DNA from: UBA3824 sp017541145
GTDB taxonomy: Bacteria > Bacteroidota > Bacteroidia > Bacteroidales > UBA3824
DNA length: 64,000 bases
Direction: 5' to 3'
NCBI GenBank assembly: GCA_947168365.1
Contig: CAMVLO010000014.1
Location: 7,978 to 71,977 of the forward strand
In this document: piece after piece, positions 53,474-61,661 of the stretch
How positions within the stretch are numbered: the first letter of the stretch is position 1
Layout of the letters: every line of letters begins with the position of its first letter
The notes under the pieces: generated by a model
Seen by the model: only the letters and a program-made list of their open reading frames with translations
The model's database searches: none
Told to the model about the DNA's origin: nothing
Translations under genes and position numbers: made by a program

Positions 53474-54724
53474 TTATGAATTTCTAATCTGACCGTTACC
53501 AAAAATTTTCCATTTATAAGTTGTAAGCTCTTTCAAACCCATCGGACCGCGAGCATGAAGTTTCTGAGTACTGATACCGATTTCAGCACCGAGACCAAAC
53601 TGAGCTCCGTCAGTAAAAGCCGTACTCGTATTCAGATAACAACAAGCGGCATCCACTTCGTTCAAAAATCGCTGTGCAACTTCCTCATTTTCAGTAATTA
53701 CAGCTTCTGAATGTTTTGAACTGTATTTGAAAATATGGTCAAGCGCACTATCCAAATTATCAACAGTTTTTACAGCCATTCGCAACGACTGAAATTCACG
53801 ACCGAAATCAGAATCCTGAGCATGATGCAACAACGCCGCATATTTGCCTTCCAATGCAGCAAAAGAACGTTCATCAGCAAATATTTCTACCTGTTTTTCA
53901 GCGAGTTTACTACACAACTGAGGTAAATCTTTCAGTCTTGAACTGTGGATTATTAGACAATCGAGCGCATTGCAGACACTCACACGGCGAGTTTTGGCGT
54001 TGGTAATCACGTCAATAGCCTTATTGATGTCACCAAATTCATCAAAATAAGTATGAACAACACCCGCACCGGTCTCAATTACAGGCACTTTAGCATTGTC
54101 ACGAACTGCGTTTATCAAGCCCTTAGAACCGCGAGGAATCAGCACATCAATATAGCCAACCGCATTCATCAAATCTGTAGCAGCCTCTCTATCAGGCGGT
54201 AACAATTGAATAATATCCGGATTTACTCCGTTATTTTTCAGAACATCATGAATGATGTCAACCAAAATTTTATTAGAATCTTTAGCATCGCTCCCACCCT
54301 TCAGCACAACAGCATTTCCGGAACGCAAACACAGCGACACAACATCTACAGTAACATTCGGACGAGCTTCATAAATAACGCCAACAACTCCAAGCGGAAC
54401 ACGTACTTTATTGAGTTTCAATCCGTTGTCAAGAGTACGCTCTTCAATAATTTCACCGTAAGGCACAGGCAACAATGCCACATGACGTGTATCCGAAGCC
54501 ATACCTTCAATTCGTTTTTGGTCAATAGTAAGACGATCGTACATCGGATTTTTGGGATCCATACGGCTGAGATCCAGCGCGTTGGATTCAAGTATCGACT
54601 TAGAATTGCTGATTAACGCATCTGCGATGTCATTCAAAATTTTAGCTGTTTTTTCAGCAGGAAGACTGCCTGTTTTGCGAGCCGCGTCTTTTACTGCAAC
54701 AAACTGTAACTTAGACTGATTCAT
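53474..54724 (-). CDS. proA: Gamma-glutamyl phosphate reductase (glutamate-5-semialdehyde dehydrogenase)
   Basis: 416 residues, normal length. NADPH-dependent second step of proline synthesis. ALDH-type fold with the catalytic cysteine in RRVSVCNALDCL (~residue 255), the substrate/NADPH motif GVIYEARPNVTVDV, GNAVVLKGGSDAKDSN and the C-terminal GLGAEIGISTQKLHARGPMG. Four bases after proB, clearly co-transcribed and translationally coupled. Confidence 0.96.
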   Translation of the reverse strand: MNQSKLQFVAVKDAARKTGSLPAEKTAKILNDIADALISNSKSILESNALDLSRMDPKNPMYDRLTIDQKRIEGMASDTRHVALLPVPYGEIIEERTLDNGLKLNKVRVPLGVVGVIYEARPNVTVDVVSLCLRSGNAVVLKGGSDAKDSNKILVDIIHDVLKNNGVNPDIIQLLPPDREAATDLMNAVGYIDVLIPRGSKGLINAVRDNAKVPVIETGAGVVHTYFDEFGDINKAIDVITNAKTRRVSVCNALDCLIIHSSRLKDLPQLCSKLAEKQVEIFADERSFAALEGKYAALLHHAQDSDFGREFQSLRMAVKTVDNLDSALDHIFKYSSKHSEAVITENEEVAQRFLNEVDAACCYLNTSTAFTDGAQFGLGAEIGISTQKLHARGPMGLKELTTYKWKIFGNGQIRNS

Positions 54725-54728
54725 ATTG

Positions 54729-55814
54729 CTATTGTTGTATTGTGTCAGGATAAATGTACAAATAATCGTAATGAATTATCGGTTTTGTATGTAACTTATA
54801 ATCAAGCTTTTCCAATTTTGATTTGTCGATAGAAACACGACCGACACCAATTGTTTTGCCAGATTCATCTTTAATCAAAAGTAAGTCGTCTTTCTTGAAA
54901 TCGCCTTCAAAACCAACAACTCCCGGATAAAGCAAACTTGCTGCTTTTGTGTGACTTAGCAACGCTTCTTTAGCACCGCTGTTCACAATAACGGTAGCTT
55001 TTGTAAAACCGTCGGAATAAGCAATCCATTTTTTTACCGCCGGACTACGATGTCCTGCCGTAAAATGTGTACAAACAAAATCGGGATCGCCATTGGCAAG
55101 CCGAGTGATAACATTCTGAACAGTACCGTTTGCGATATAAACATCAATGCCGGAATCAGCAGTCTTGCGAGCGATACGACATTTTGTCAACATGCCGCCA
55201 CGACCGAAATTTGATTTTGAGGTCTGAACATATTGCGAGATATTTGCTCTCGGTGTAATTTCACGAATAACAGAAGTACCCGGCTGTTTGGGATCGCCAT
55301 TGAAAATACCATCGATATTGCTAAGAATGAACAACTTCTGACAATCCATCATAGATGCCATAAGTCCGGAAAGTTCGTCGTTGTCAGTAAACATCAACGC
55401 CGTAACAGAAACAGTATCGTTTTCATTAACAACAGGAATTATATTATTTTCCCACAACGTAGAAATGCAATTTTTCATGTTCAAATAATGTTCGCGTGAA
55501 CTGAAATCTTGCTTTGTAACAAGGATTTGACCAATCAGAATTCCATGACGGTCAAACAGTTTCTTGTAAGTATCAATAAGTTTTACCTGACCGATACTGG
55601 AAAGAAGTTGACGTTGCGAAACGGGATCCAAATCTTGATAATTGGAAGCCATACTTCTACCGGCAGCCATTGCACCCGACGACACAAGTATAACCTTTTG
55701 ATTTTGAGCATGTAATTTGGCAATTTCATCTACAAGGTTACCCATTCGCTCCACATCAAGAAGTCCATTTTCTTGTGTAAGTACGTTGGAACCGATTTTG
55801 ATGGTAATAGACAT
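54729..55814 (-). CDS. proB: Glutamate 5-kinase with PUA domain
   Basis: 361 residues. Phosphorylates glutamate for proline synthesis. Amino-acid-kinase domain (~1-250) with IKIGSNVLT, VSSGAMAAGR and VNENDTVS, SNIDGIFNGDPK, and GRGGMLTKCRIARK near ~205; then a C-terminal PUA domain (~275-355). Proline feedback control resides in the kinase domain. It is the first gene of proB-proA. A TATCTTTG element lies 22 bases upstream (55837-55844). Argd lies beyond a ~325-base gap with its own terminator, so is transcribed separately. Confidence 0.95.
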   Translation of the reverse strand: MSITIKIGSNVLTQENGLLDVERMGNLVDEIAKLHAQNQKVILVSSGAMAAGRSMASNYQDLDPVSQRQLLSSIGQVKLIDTYKKLFDRHGILIGQILVTKQDFSSREHYLNMKNCISTLWENNIIPVVNENDTVSVTALMFTDNDELSGLMASMMDCQKLFILSNIDGIFNGDPKQPGTSVIREITPRANISQYVQTSKSNFGRGGMLTKCRIARKTADSGIDVYIANGTVQNVITRLANGDPDFVCTHFTAGHRSPAVKKWIAYSDGFTKATVIVNSGAKEALLSHTKAASLLYPGVVGFEGDFKKDDLLLIKDESGKTIGVGRVSIDKSKLEKLDYKLHTKPIIHYDYLYIYPDTIQQ

Positions 55815-55836
55815 AATGATTTTTGTAATTTTTTGA

Positions 55837-55844
55837 CAAAGATA
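55837..55844 (-). promoter_or_regulatory. -7 promoter element for proB-proA
   Basis: TATCTTTG followed by TCA on the minus strand, 22 bases before the proB ATG. Confidence 0.6.
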
Positions 55845-56084
55845 ATAATTTTATGAATATATTATTAAAAAAACAGTCAAAATCTTAATAAAAAATCAAA
55901 AAAATATTTTGTAGGAATGGGTTTTAAAGAGGAAATATGATGTGTTATTTTGCAAAGTTTTTACAATAATTATCTTATGGTCAAATTGTTAAATCCAAAA
56001 ATATTTTTACTGTTAACAAAAAATATCAATAAATAAAAACAGAAGTTAAGCTGCAATTTTATACAAAAAGAAGTCAGAAAAATA

Positions 56085-56131
56085 TAAAAATAAGCATTGC
56101 AAAATGTAGAAAAGTTACAAAATGCAATGCT
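56085..56131 (-). terminator. Terminator-like hairpin downstream of argD
   Basis: Arms AGCATTGCA (56093-56101) and TGCAATGCT (56123-56131), with an internal TGTA/TACA pairing, then TATTTTTATATTTTT on the minus strand. The rest of the 326-base gap 55815-56140 is AT-rich; apart from the proB promoter I see nothing in it. Confidence 0.7.
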
Positions 56132-56140
56132 ATTATTTTT

Positions 56141-57265
56141 TTATTTTGTTACTTTGTCGAAAGCTTCAACGAATCTGTCAATTTCTTTTTCAGTGATACA
56201 GAGCGGCGGAATAAGTCGAATTGTGTTGACACCACCCGAAAATCCTGTAAAAATATGCTCGTCGAACAATAGTTTGTTACGAATTTCAGACGCATCGCCA
56301 ACGGTCTCAATACCAATCATTAAGCCTTTGCCACGAAGTTCTTTTATGGCTTTGTGACCTTTCAACTTTCCGAAAATATATTCGCCCATTTTTGCAGCAT
56401 TAGCCACGTAATTGTTTTTCATCATAACTTCTGCCGTGCACAATGCCGCCATACAGCCAAGATGATTGCCGCCAAATGTTGTTCCCAACATCCCGAATTT
56501 AGCCGGAATTTCAGGATTTATCATTATTGCTCCGACAGGGAAACCGTTTGCAATACCTTTTGCCATCGAAATGATGTCAGCCTTGATGCCCGAATATTGG
56601 TGATAGAAAAATTTTCCGGTACGACCGTAACCGCACTGAATTTCATCAATAATAAGCAACGAACCGTTTGCTGTACAAAGTTCACGAAGTTGACGCAAGA
56701 AATCATCGGTCGGAATTTTTACACCGCCAACACCTTGAATACCTTCGATAATTACGGCTGCTACATCGTTATCCATTACGGCTTTAACTGATTCTATATC
56801 ATTGAGTTCAGCCCAAAGAACTTTATCTGTTTTGTTGATTGGAGCTTGGATCGCCGGACTATCGGTAACGGCAACTGCAAGCGATGTTCTGCCATGAAAA
56901 GCATGACGGAATGCAATTACTTTGCTTCGATTGGTGTAGAACGAAGCGAGTTTCAAAGCGTTTTCGTTAGCCTCAGCACCGGAGTTTACAAGAAACAATT
57001 TGTAATCGCTGTAACCGCTGAGTTCCTGCAACTTAACAGCCAATTCTTCTTGATACGGGATTCTAACAGAATTAGAGTAAAAACCGATTTTGTCCAACTG
57101 AGCTTTCAAGCCCTTAACATAATCTTCTTGACAATGTCCGATGCTGATAACGCCGTGACCGCCATAAAGGTCAAGATACTTTTTACCTTCAGTATCAGTA
57201 AGTTCCAACCCTTTGGCACTATCAATAGCAATCGGATATAATTTAAAAACTTCAAAAGTGTTCAT
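56141..57265 (-). CDS. argD: Acetylornithine aminotransferase (class III, PLP-dependent)
   Basis: 374 residues. Converts N-acylglutamate semialdehyde to N-acylornithine in arginine synthesis. Class III signatures: YLDLYGGHGVISIGHC, NSGAEANENALKLA, RHAFHGRTS, LIIDEIQCGYGRTG (Asp contacting PLP) and the PLP lysine in ISMAKGIANGFPVGA, followed by GTTFGGNHLGC. In Bacteroidetes it may accept succinylated substrates. argC, argF', argG and argH, needed for a full route, are not in the window. A TATATTTG element sits 48 bases upstream. Confidence 0.93.
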   Translation of the reverse strand: MNTFEVFKLYPIAIDSAKGLELTDTEGKKYLDLYGGHGVISIGHCQEDYVKGLKAQLDKIGFYSNSVRIPYQEELAVKLQELSGYSDYKLFLVNSGAEANENALKLASFYTNRSKVIAFRHAFHGRTSLAVAVTDSPAIQAPINKTDKVLWAELNDIESVKAVMDNDVAAVIIEGIQGVGGVKIPTDDFLRQLRELCTANGSLLIIDEIQCGYGRTGKFFYHQYSGIKADIISMAKGIANGFPVGAIMINPEIPAKFGMLGTTFGGNHLGCMAALCTAEVMMKNNYVANAAKMGEYIFGKLKGHKAIKELRGKGLMIGIETVGDASEIRNKLLFDEHIFTGFSGGVNTIRLIPPLCITEKEIDRFVEAFDKVTK

Positions 57266-57312
57266 TATTATTTGATGTTAGGATTTGCCGCAATATTAGC
57301 ATTACGACATGG

Positions 57313-57320
57313 CAAATATA
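57313..57320 (-). promoter_or_regulatory. -7 promoter element for argD
   Basis: TATATTTG followed by CCATG on the minus strand, 48 bases before the argD ATG. Confidence 0.55.
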
Positions 57321-57471
57321 TGGATTAAATTTTACAACACAAAATTCTAATCCGCCGTAAAAAGTTTTTTTGGGGATAATTTGCAGCGCAATCAAGGCTA
57401 CCGCATTCATCAAGACATTCTGCACGGTGGATGCAGAAGGATTGAAGATTAAGAGTATGGGGAGAGAAAAA

Positions 57472-57527
57472 GTCATTAAAGTCATTAAAGTTATTAAAGA
57501 CTTTAAAATCCTTAATAACCTTAATGT
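57472..57527. repeat. 9-bp tandem repeat and imperfect palindrome between argD and the four-helix gene
   Basis: GTCATTAAA, GTCATTAAA, GTTATTAAA, GACTTTAAA run in tandem (57472-57507). The third pairs imperfectly with TTAATAACCTTAATGT (57512-57527), making a hairpin that may be a weak terminator of the leftward four-helix-bundle gene. The rest of 57266-57471 holds the argD promoter and no gene I can support. Confidence 0.55.
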
Positions 57528-57540
57528 CATAAAAAAATCA

Positions 57541-58095
57541 CTATTTGCCATTATTATCGCGTGCTTGTTTGCGAAGACGGTACATCCGCTCGGAAAAGCC
57601 GCCATACTTCAAGAAGTCTGCTTCCAAGCGTTTTAATTGTTTGAACAACAAATAATCCGCTTGTTTTATCAAAACAATGCACATATTTGCAATTGTCTGA
57701 GGCGAACGTGTTTTTGCTATGTTCATAAAATATTCAGTTTCATTATGTTCACGCCCAATACGCCGCATAGCCTCCAATTCTACTGAGCCTTCTTCCCATT
57801 GACGGTGGTTGCGTGTTTTCAGATAATCTTCATAATCTTCCAACAACTCTTGCAAACTTGCTTTTGCAACATTTACAAGTTTTATTTCTGTTTTGGAATC
57901 TGTGCTACTTGCAGCACAACCCTCTATTATGTTCTGTTTACCTGAACGTGCAGCCTGAATCATTTGGTCGCAAGTCCGATCACTTTTGCTCAAATAATTG
58001 CTGACAAAATAATATGTCAAACAGAATATCACGTCAGATTTCTGATAACTTAACAATTTCTTGTAATTGCCGTGGTGTGGTATCAATTCTTCCAT
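57541..58095 (-). CDS. Four-helix-bundle protein (23S rRNA intervening-sequence protein family, suffix-domain type)
   Basis: 184 residues. The family signature is RTCDQMIQAARSGKQNIIEGCAASS (~residues 40-65), with helices ending ELLEDYEDYLKTR; a charged C-terminal suffix (RRLRKQARDNNGK-like) extends beyond the basic ~120-residue fold. Members encoded inside 23S rRNA intervening sequences gave the family its name; stand-alone copies like this one have no established function and often lie in variable regions. Promoter element TATCTTTG at 58112-58119. Confidence 0.88.
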   Translation of the reverse strand: MEELIPHHGNYKKLLSYQKSDVIFCLTYYFVSNYLSKSDRTCDQMIQAARSGKQNIIEGCAASSTDSKTEIKLVNVAKASLQELLEDYEDYLKTRNHRQWEEGSVELEAMRRIGREHNETEYFMNIAKTRSPQTIANMCIVLIKQADYLLFKQLKRLEADFLKYGGFSERMYRLRKQARDNNGK

Positions 58096-58111
58096 ATAAC
58101 AAGTTTTGCCG

Positions 58112-58119
58112 CAAAGATA
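58112..58119 (-). promoter_or_regulatory. -7 promoter element for the four-helix-bundle gene
   Basis: TATCTTTG followed by CGGC on the minus strand, 17 bases before the ATG. Confidence 0.6.
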
Positions 58120-58255
58120 ATAAGTTTAATTAAAAATTAGAGTAGAGAAAACAAATTTAAAAAAAGAAAAAAAAGAAATTATTTGGCAATAACAAAATCT
58201 AATTTCATCTTTGCAATACAAATATCAAAATCAACAGATAATTTCAATTAAAATT

Positions 58256-58642
58256 ATGAAGGGAAAAATATTATTGATTTTTTTCATTGTGATGGTTTGT
58301 ATTTGCGGATGCAAAAGTACAGGATTTCTAATGGCCAAGGCAAACGTTATTATGATAGGAGAACCGTACCCACCAAAAAACAATGACGCGGTTATCGATG
58401 TCTATATAACCAACAAACCAACAGTAGAATATATTGAATTTGCGCAAATCAGATGTAATGATACTAATGACGAGTGGAATTTAAACCAAATAAAAGCAAA
58501 AGCACGAGAAATTGGCGCAGACGGAATTCTTATAACAGGAAAGGCTTCGATAGCAAGTTTTGGTGTTCCTATTGGAATGGGGATGTACTCGTACCTCAAT
58601 GAAGAATACGGAATAAATGCTGTTGCTATCAAATATAAATAG
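58256..58642 (+). CDS. Small lipoprotein of unknown function
   Basis: 128 residues from ATG 58256, giving a clean lipoprotein signal (MKGKILLIFFIVMVCICGCK); a GTG/TTG-type start 15 codons earlier would bury it. The mature part includes DAVIDVYITNKPTVEYIEFA and IKAKAREIGADGILITGKAS, resembling the short alpha/beta proteins annotated DUF4156/YbjQ-like in which a conserved AxxxGADGI strand-helix occurs. Fold assignment is tentative. Transcribed alone; divergent from the four-helix-bundle gene, convergent with the nitroreductase gene. Confidence 0.7.
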   Translation: MKGKILLIFFIVMVCICGCKSTGFLMAKANVIMIGEPYPPKNNDAVIDVYITNKPTVEYIEFAQIRCNDTNDEWNLNQIKAKAREIGADGILITGKASIASFGVPIGMGMYSYLNEEYGINAVAIKYK

Positions 58643-58679
58643 CTTCTCCATTCAATCACCCCAACACCACCCAAATAAA

Positions 58680-58707
58680 AATATAATTGCGGAATAACTC
58701 CGCAATT
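58680..58707 (-). terminator. Intrinsic terminator of the nitroreductase gene
   Basis: Perfect 9-bp stem AATTGCGGA (58685-58693) and TCCGCAATT (58699-58707), T-rich on the minus strand. It lies between convergent genes. Confidence 0.75.
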
Positions 58708-58720
58708 ACAAAAAAAAATT

Positions 58721-59320
58721 TTACTCTATCCTGATGATGTTGTCCTCGGTGAATTTGTCCTTCGGGGTTGGGTTTTCATTCGGATAGCCAATTGCAATCA
58801 TCGAATACGGAACAAGATTTTCCGGAAGTCTGAGTACTTCACGCGCCTTGTTAAAACGCTCAGCAGAAGGCCAAGTGCCACACCAAACCGCACCAAGACC
58901 TTGCGCTGTAGCTGCTAAAAGGATGTTCTCGGTAACCGCACCGCAATCTTCTGTCCACCAAAGATCTTCGGAAGTGCCGTCTGTTTTTGTCAAATCGCCG
59001 CAAACAATAATTGTAAGGGTTGATTTACTGATTGGCGGCTTACCTGTTGCCTCACCAAGTTCATTGATTTTCGCCTTGTTGGTAAGCGCAACAAGTTTCC
59101 ACGGCTGTTTGTTCATCGCTGATGGAGCTGCAAGACCAGCTCTAAGAAGATTGTCAATCTTCTCTTTTTCAACAGGTTGATCGGTGTACTGACGGATGCT
59201 CGTACGATTTTTGATAACTTCAAGACATGATGCATTCGAAGGCTGATTGTCTTTTTCTCTGCATCCGCTCATTTCAAATGATAACATAGCGCAAAGTAAA
59301 ATAGTTAAAAATCTGCTCAT
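58721..59320 (-). CDS. Nitroreductase-family flavoprotein with lipoprotein signal
   Basis: 199 residues. The N-terminus (MSRFLTILLCAMLSFEMSGC) is a lipoprotein signal, unusual because most nitroreductases are cytosolic. The FMN/NAD(P)H reductase fold is recognisable: RTSIRQYTDQPVEKEKIDNL, AAPSAMNKQPWKLVAL, EDCGAVTENILLAATAQGLG and AVWCGTWP, near the family minimum length. Physiological substrate unknown. It is divergent from the CP-ATP-grasp operon, with a 223-base intergenic region. If truly lipidated it would act in the envelope, needing flavin loading there. Confidence 0.88.
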   Translation of the reverse strand: MSRFLTILLCAMLSFEMSGCREKDNQPSNASCLEVIKNRTSIRQYTDQPVEKEKIDNLLRAGLAAPSAMNKQPWKLVALTNKAKINELGEATGKPPISKSTLTIIVCGDLTKTDGTSEDLWWTEDCGAVTENILLAATAQGLGAVWCGTWPSAERFNKAREVLRLPENLVPYSMIAIGYPNENPTPKDKFTEDNIIRIE

Positions 59321-59430
59321 AATTAATATAAATCTTGTTAAAATGTTACTTTTATTTCTTTGACAGATTTTAGTGTAAAAAATTTAATTTAATATTAAAA
59401 AAAAATCCGCAGAGCGATTTATTCTCAAAA

Positions 59431-59482
59431 TATCCGTATTTTCACTTATTAGAATCTACGTATTTTCCCTATTTATAGGTTG
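59431..59482. promoter_or_regulatory. Repeated CGTATTTTC motif and palindrome in the divergent region
   Basis: CGTATTTTC occurs at 59435-59443 and 59459-59467 (24 bp apart), directly followed by the 12-bp palindrome CCTATTTATAGG (59468-59479). The same CCGTATTTTCCCT string recurs at ~62968. An operator for the divergent nitroreductase/ATP-grasp genes is plausible. Confidence 0.35.
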
Positions 59483-59510
59483 TTAAAATCAAACTGATAA
59501 AAAAATCCCG

Positions 59511-59518
59511 TACTTTCG
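59511..59518 (+). promoter_or_regulatory. -7-like promoter element for the ATP-grasp operon
   Basis: TACTTTCG (one mismatch to TAnnTTTG), 25 bases before the ATG at 59544. Confidence 0.45.
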
Positions 59519-59543
59519 TAACGAATTAAAAATAAAAAAAGAC

Positions 59544-60857
59544 ATGGACGGATTAATAACACAGAGAAACTCTGTTAACAATTTGATGAAACGTTACGGA
59601 GTAAGATTCGGAATCTACAAAAACGGCGAATTTAAGGAACAGATTTTTCCTTTTGACCCGATTCCGCGAAAAATTTCTGCATCGGAGTGGAAATTCTTGG
59701 AACGCGGTCTTGTTCAGCGCGTTAAGGCACTAAATCTCTTTTTGGCTGACATTTATGACCAGAAACAAATTGTAAAAGATGATGTTGTACCTTTGGATTT
59801 CGTGTTTTCGTCGTCGGGCTATCTGCCTTTCTGCGAGGGAATTAAACCGTCGAAAAACATCTATTCGCATATTTCGGGTATAGACCTCGTTCACGGCAAA
59901 AATGACGAATGGTACATCTTGGAAGACAACCTCAGAATTCCTTCGGGCGCATCTTATCCGTTGATAGCAAGGGAGATAACAAGGGAAGTTTCGCCGTCAA
60001 CATTCGAGACCAACGCCGTTGCCGACAACCGCTACTATGCCGAGATGTTACGAAATATGATGGACTATGTAAAAACCGGCGACGGTATCAACGTGATTCT
60101 TACCCCCGGACGTTACAATTCGGCATATTTTGAACATTCGTATTTTGCCGAAAAAACAGGCGCGGTATTGGCTGTCAACTCCGACCTCAGGGTTGAAGGC
60201 GACACGCTTTATTACATCGGTATCGGCAATGAGAAACAGAAAGTCAGCGCTGTTTACAGGCGTATTTCTGATGAGTATCTCGACCCGCTTGTTTTTAATG
60301 CCGACTCGCTTCTCGGCGTGCCTAACATCATGCAGGTCTACCGCAAAGGCAATCTCGCCATCATAAACGCGCCCGGCAACGGTGTGGCAGACGATAAGGG
60401 TATATATTATTTTGTCCCAAAAATGATAAAATACTATCTCGGCGAAGAACCCATACTTCACAACGCACCGACCTATCTGCCTTTTTACGAGGAGGACAGA
60501 AAATTTGTGCTTGACAACCTCAAACGGCTTGTCATCAAGGACGTTGCAGAGGCGGGCGGCTACGGCGTAATCTTCTGCGAAAAACTGTCAAAAGAAAAAT
60601 TCGAAGAGATTCGCAACCTTGTAATCACTCAGCCGCGCCGTTGGATAGCGCAGGAAGTGGTGGATTTCAACGACCTGCCGATTTTTGAAGGCGACAAAAT
60701 CGTTGAACGCAAAGCCGACCTCCGCGCCTACGTTGTTTCCGGCGAAGAAACCGAGGTTTGGAAATGCGGACTAACCCGTTTTTCCCGCAATCCCGATTCC
60801 TTTATCGTTAATTCGTCGCAAGGTGGCGGCTTTAAAGATACTTGGGTGATGGAATAA
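59544..60857 (+). CDS. Circularly permuted ATP-grasp protein (COG2308 type)
   Basis: 437 residues, somewhat shorter than the usual ~470-490. Probable ATP-dependent carboxylate-amine/thiol ligase; the natural substrate is unknown. Family signatures: the N-terminal RVKALNLFLADIYDQKQI, YLPFCEGIKPSK, a nucleotide-binding DEWYILEDNLRIPSGASYPL, ILTPGRYNSAYFEHSYFA, and the C-terminal IVNSSQGGGFKDTWV. The region is visibly richer in G+C than neighbours (by eye, from ~59,700 to 62,400). The first gene of the recurrent trio ATP-grasp / alpha-E / transglutaminase. After its stop an unusual heptamer repeat replaces the expected tight spacing to the alpha-E gene. Confidence 0.92.
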   Translation: MDGLITQRNSVNNLMKRYGVRFGIYKNGEFKEQIFPFDPIPRKISASEWKFLERGLVQRVKALNLFLADIYDQKQIVKDDVVPLDFVFSSSGYLPFCEGIKPSKNIYSHISGIDLVHGKNDEWYILEDNLRIPSGASYPLIAREITREVSPSTFETNAVADNRYYAEMLRNMMDYVKTGDGINVILTPGRYNSAYFEHSYFAEKTGAVLAVNSDLRVEGDTLYYIGIGNEKQKVSAVYRRISDEYLDPLVFNADSLLGVPNIMQVYRKGNLAIINAPGNGVADDKGIYYFVPKMIKYYLGEEPILHNAPTYLPFYEEDRKFVLDNLKRLVIKDVAEAGGYGVIFCEKLSKEKFEEIRNLVITQPRRWIAQEVVDFNDLPIFEGDKIVERKADLRAYVVSGEETEVWKCGLTRFSRNPDSFIVNSSQGGGFKDTWVME

Positions 60858-60862
60858 CAATG

Positions 60863-60960
60863 CATAATTCATAATTCATAATTCATAATTCATAATTCAT
60901 AATTCATAATTCATAATGCATAATTCATAATTCATAATTCGTAACTCATAATTCGTAATT
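60863..60960. repeat. Heptanucleotide tandem repeat, 14 copies of CATAATT
   Basis: 98 bp made of 14 units of 7 bp: 11 exact CATAATT and three variants (CATAATG at 60912, CGTAACT at 60940, CGTAATT at 60954). It fills the gap between the ATP-grasp stop (60857) and the alpha-E ATG (60966). Copy number changes would alter spacing inside the operon by multiples of 7 bases. Confidence 0.97.
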
Positions 60961-60965
60961 AAAAT

Positions 60966-61655
60966 ATGAACAGTTCAATTTCTTCAACGAAAGCAAACAG
61001 GCTGTTTTGGCTTGGAAGGTATGTCGAGAGGACGTTTCTGAGCCTTAACGCCGTAAAAAAATACATCGACGCCACTATCGACAAGGACGGGGAAGCGTTC
61101 AGGGAGTATTGTTTAAACATCTCTATTCCTGATAATTACAAGGACAGCAGGGATTTTAAGCGCAGTTACCTCTACGACAATGACAATCCTTACAGCATTT
61201 ACAACATGCTTGTAAACGCCTTTGACAACGGCATTGAACTCCGCAACGACATCACTTCCGAATCCTTGTCATACGTTCATTTGGGTTTGGATGTGATAAA
61301 AAAATGCGCCGCCGCAAACGCCAAAATCGGTGAGTTGCAGCCAGTTGCCGACTATATGCTGTCGTTTTGGGGCAGCATCGACGAAACCGTTGTCGAAATC
61401 CGTACAATGAGTCTTTTGCGCTTGGGACGGCGGTTGGAATCACTTGACCTTAACATCCGTCTGAAATCGGATTGGGAAAAAATCAATGAAATTCTAAAAG
61501 GCGGAGTGCTCACAAACGCCGAAATGCTGTCTGTCGTTACCGACGAGGCTAAAACTCAGCGTCTCAAAGAGTTGATAGAGCACCGCACCGGCAAAAACGA
61601 TGGCAAAGACACCGTGGAAATTCTCAGTTGTATAAATTCGATGTTTAAAGCCTGA
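60966..61655 (+). CDS. Alpha-E domain protein (short form)
   Basis: 229 residues; family members are usually around 310. N-terminal RLFWLGRYVERTFLSLNAVKKYID and the central TMSLLRLGRRLESLDLNIR are family signatures for this all-helical domain. The function is unknown; it is nearly always encoded beside a CP-ATP-grasp and a transglutaminase-like gene, as here. The missing length is mainly internal/N-terminal, with both ends still aligned to family motifs, so it may be a natural short form rather than a truncation. The transglutaminase gene begins seven bases after its stop. Confidence 0.85.
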   Translation: MNSSISSTKANRLFWLGRYVERTFLSLNAVKKYIDATIDKDGEAFREYCLNISIPDNYKDSRDFKRSYLYDNDNPYSIYNMLVNAFDNGIELRNDITSESLSYVHLGLDVIKKCAAANAKIGELQPVADYMLSFWGSIDETVVEIRTMSLLRLGRRLESLDLNIRLKSDWEKINEILKGGVLTNAEMLSVVTDEAKTQRLKELIEHRTGKNDGKDTVEILSCINSMFKA

Positions 61656-61661
61656 AAAAAT

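Noticed and set aside
57252..57636. ORFs of 117 (minus) and 88 (plus) codons between argD and the four-helix gene
   Set aside because: They run through the 9-bp repeat and overlap both neighbours; sequences such as VIKVIKVIKDFK are repeat artefacts.
60863..60960. CRISPR array
   Set aside because: Uniform 7-bp units without spacers; no cas genes nearby.
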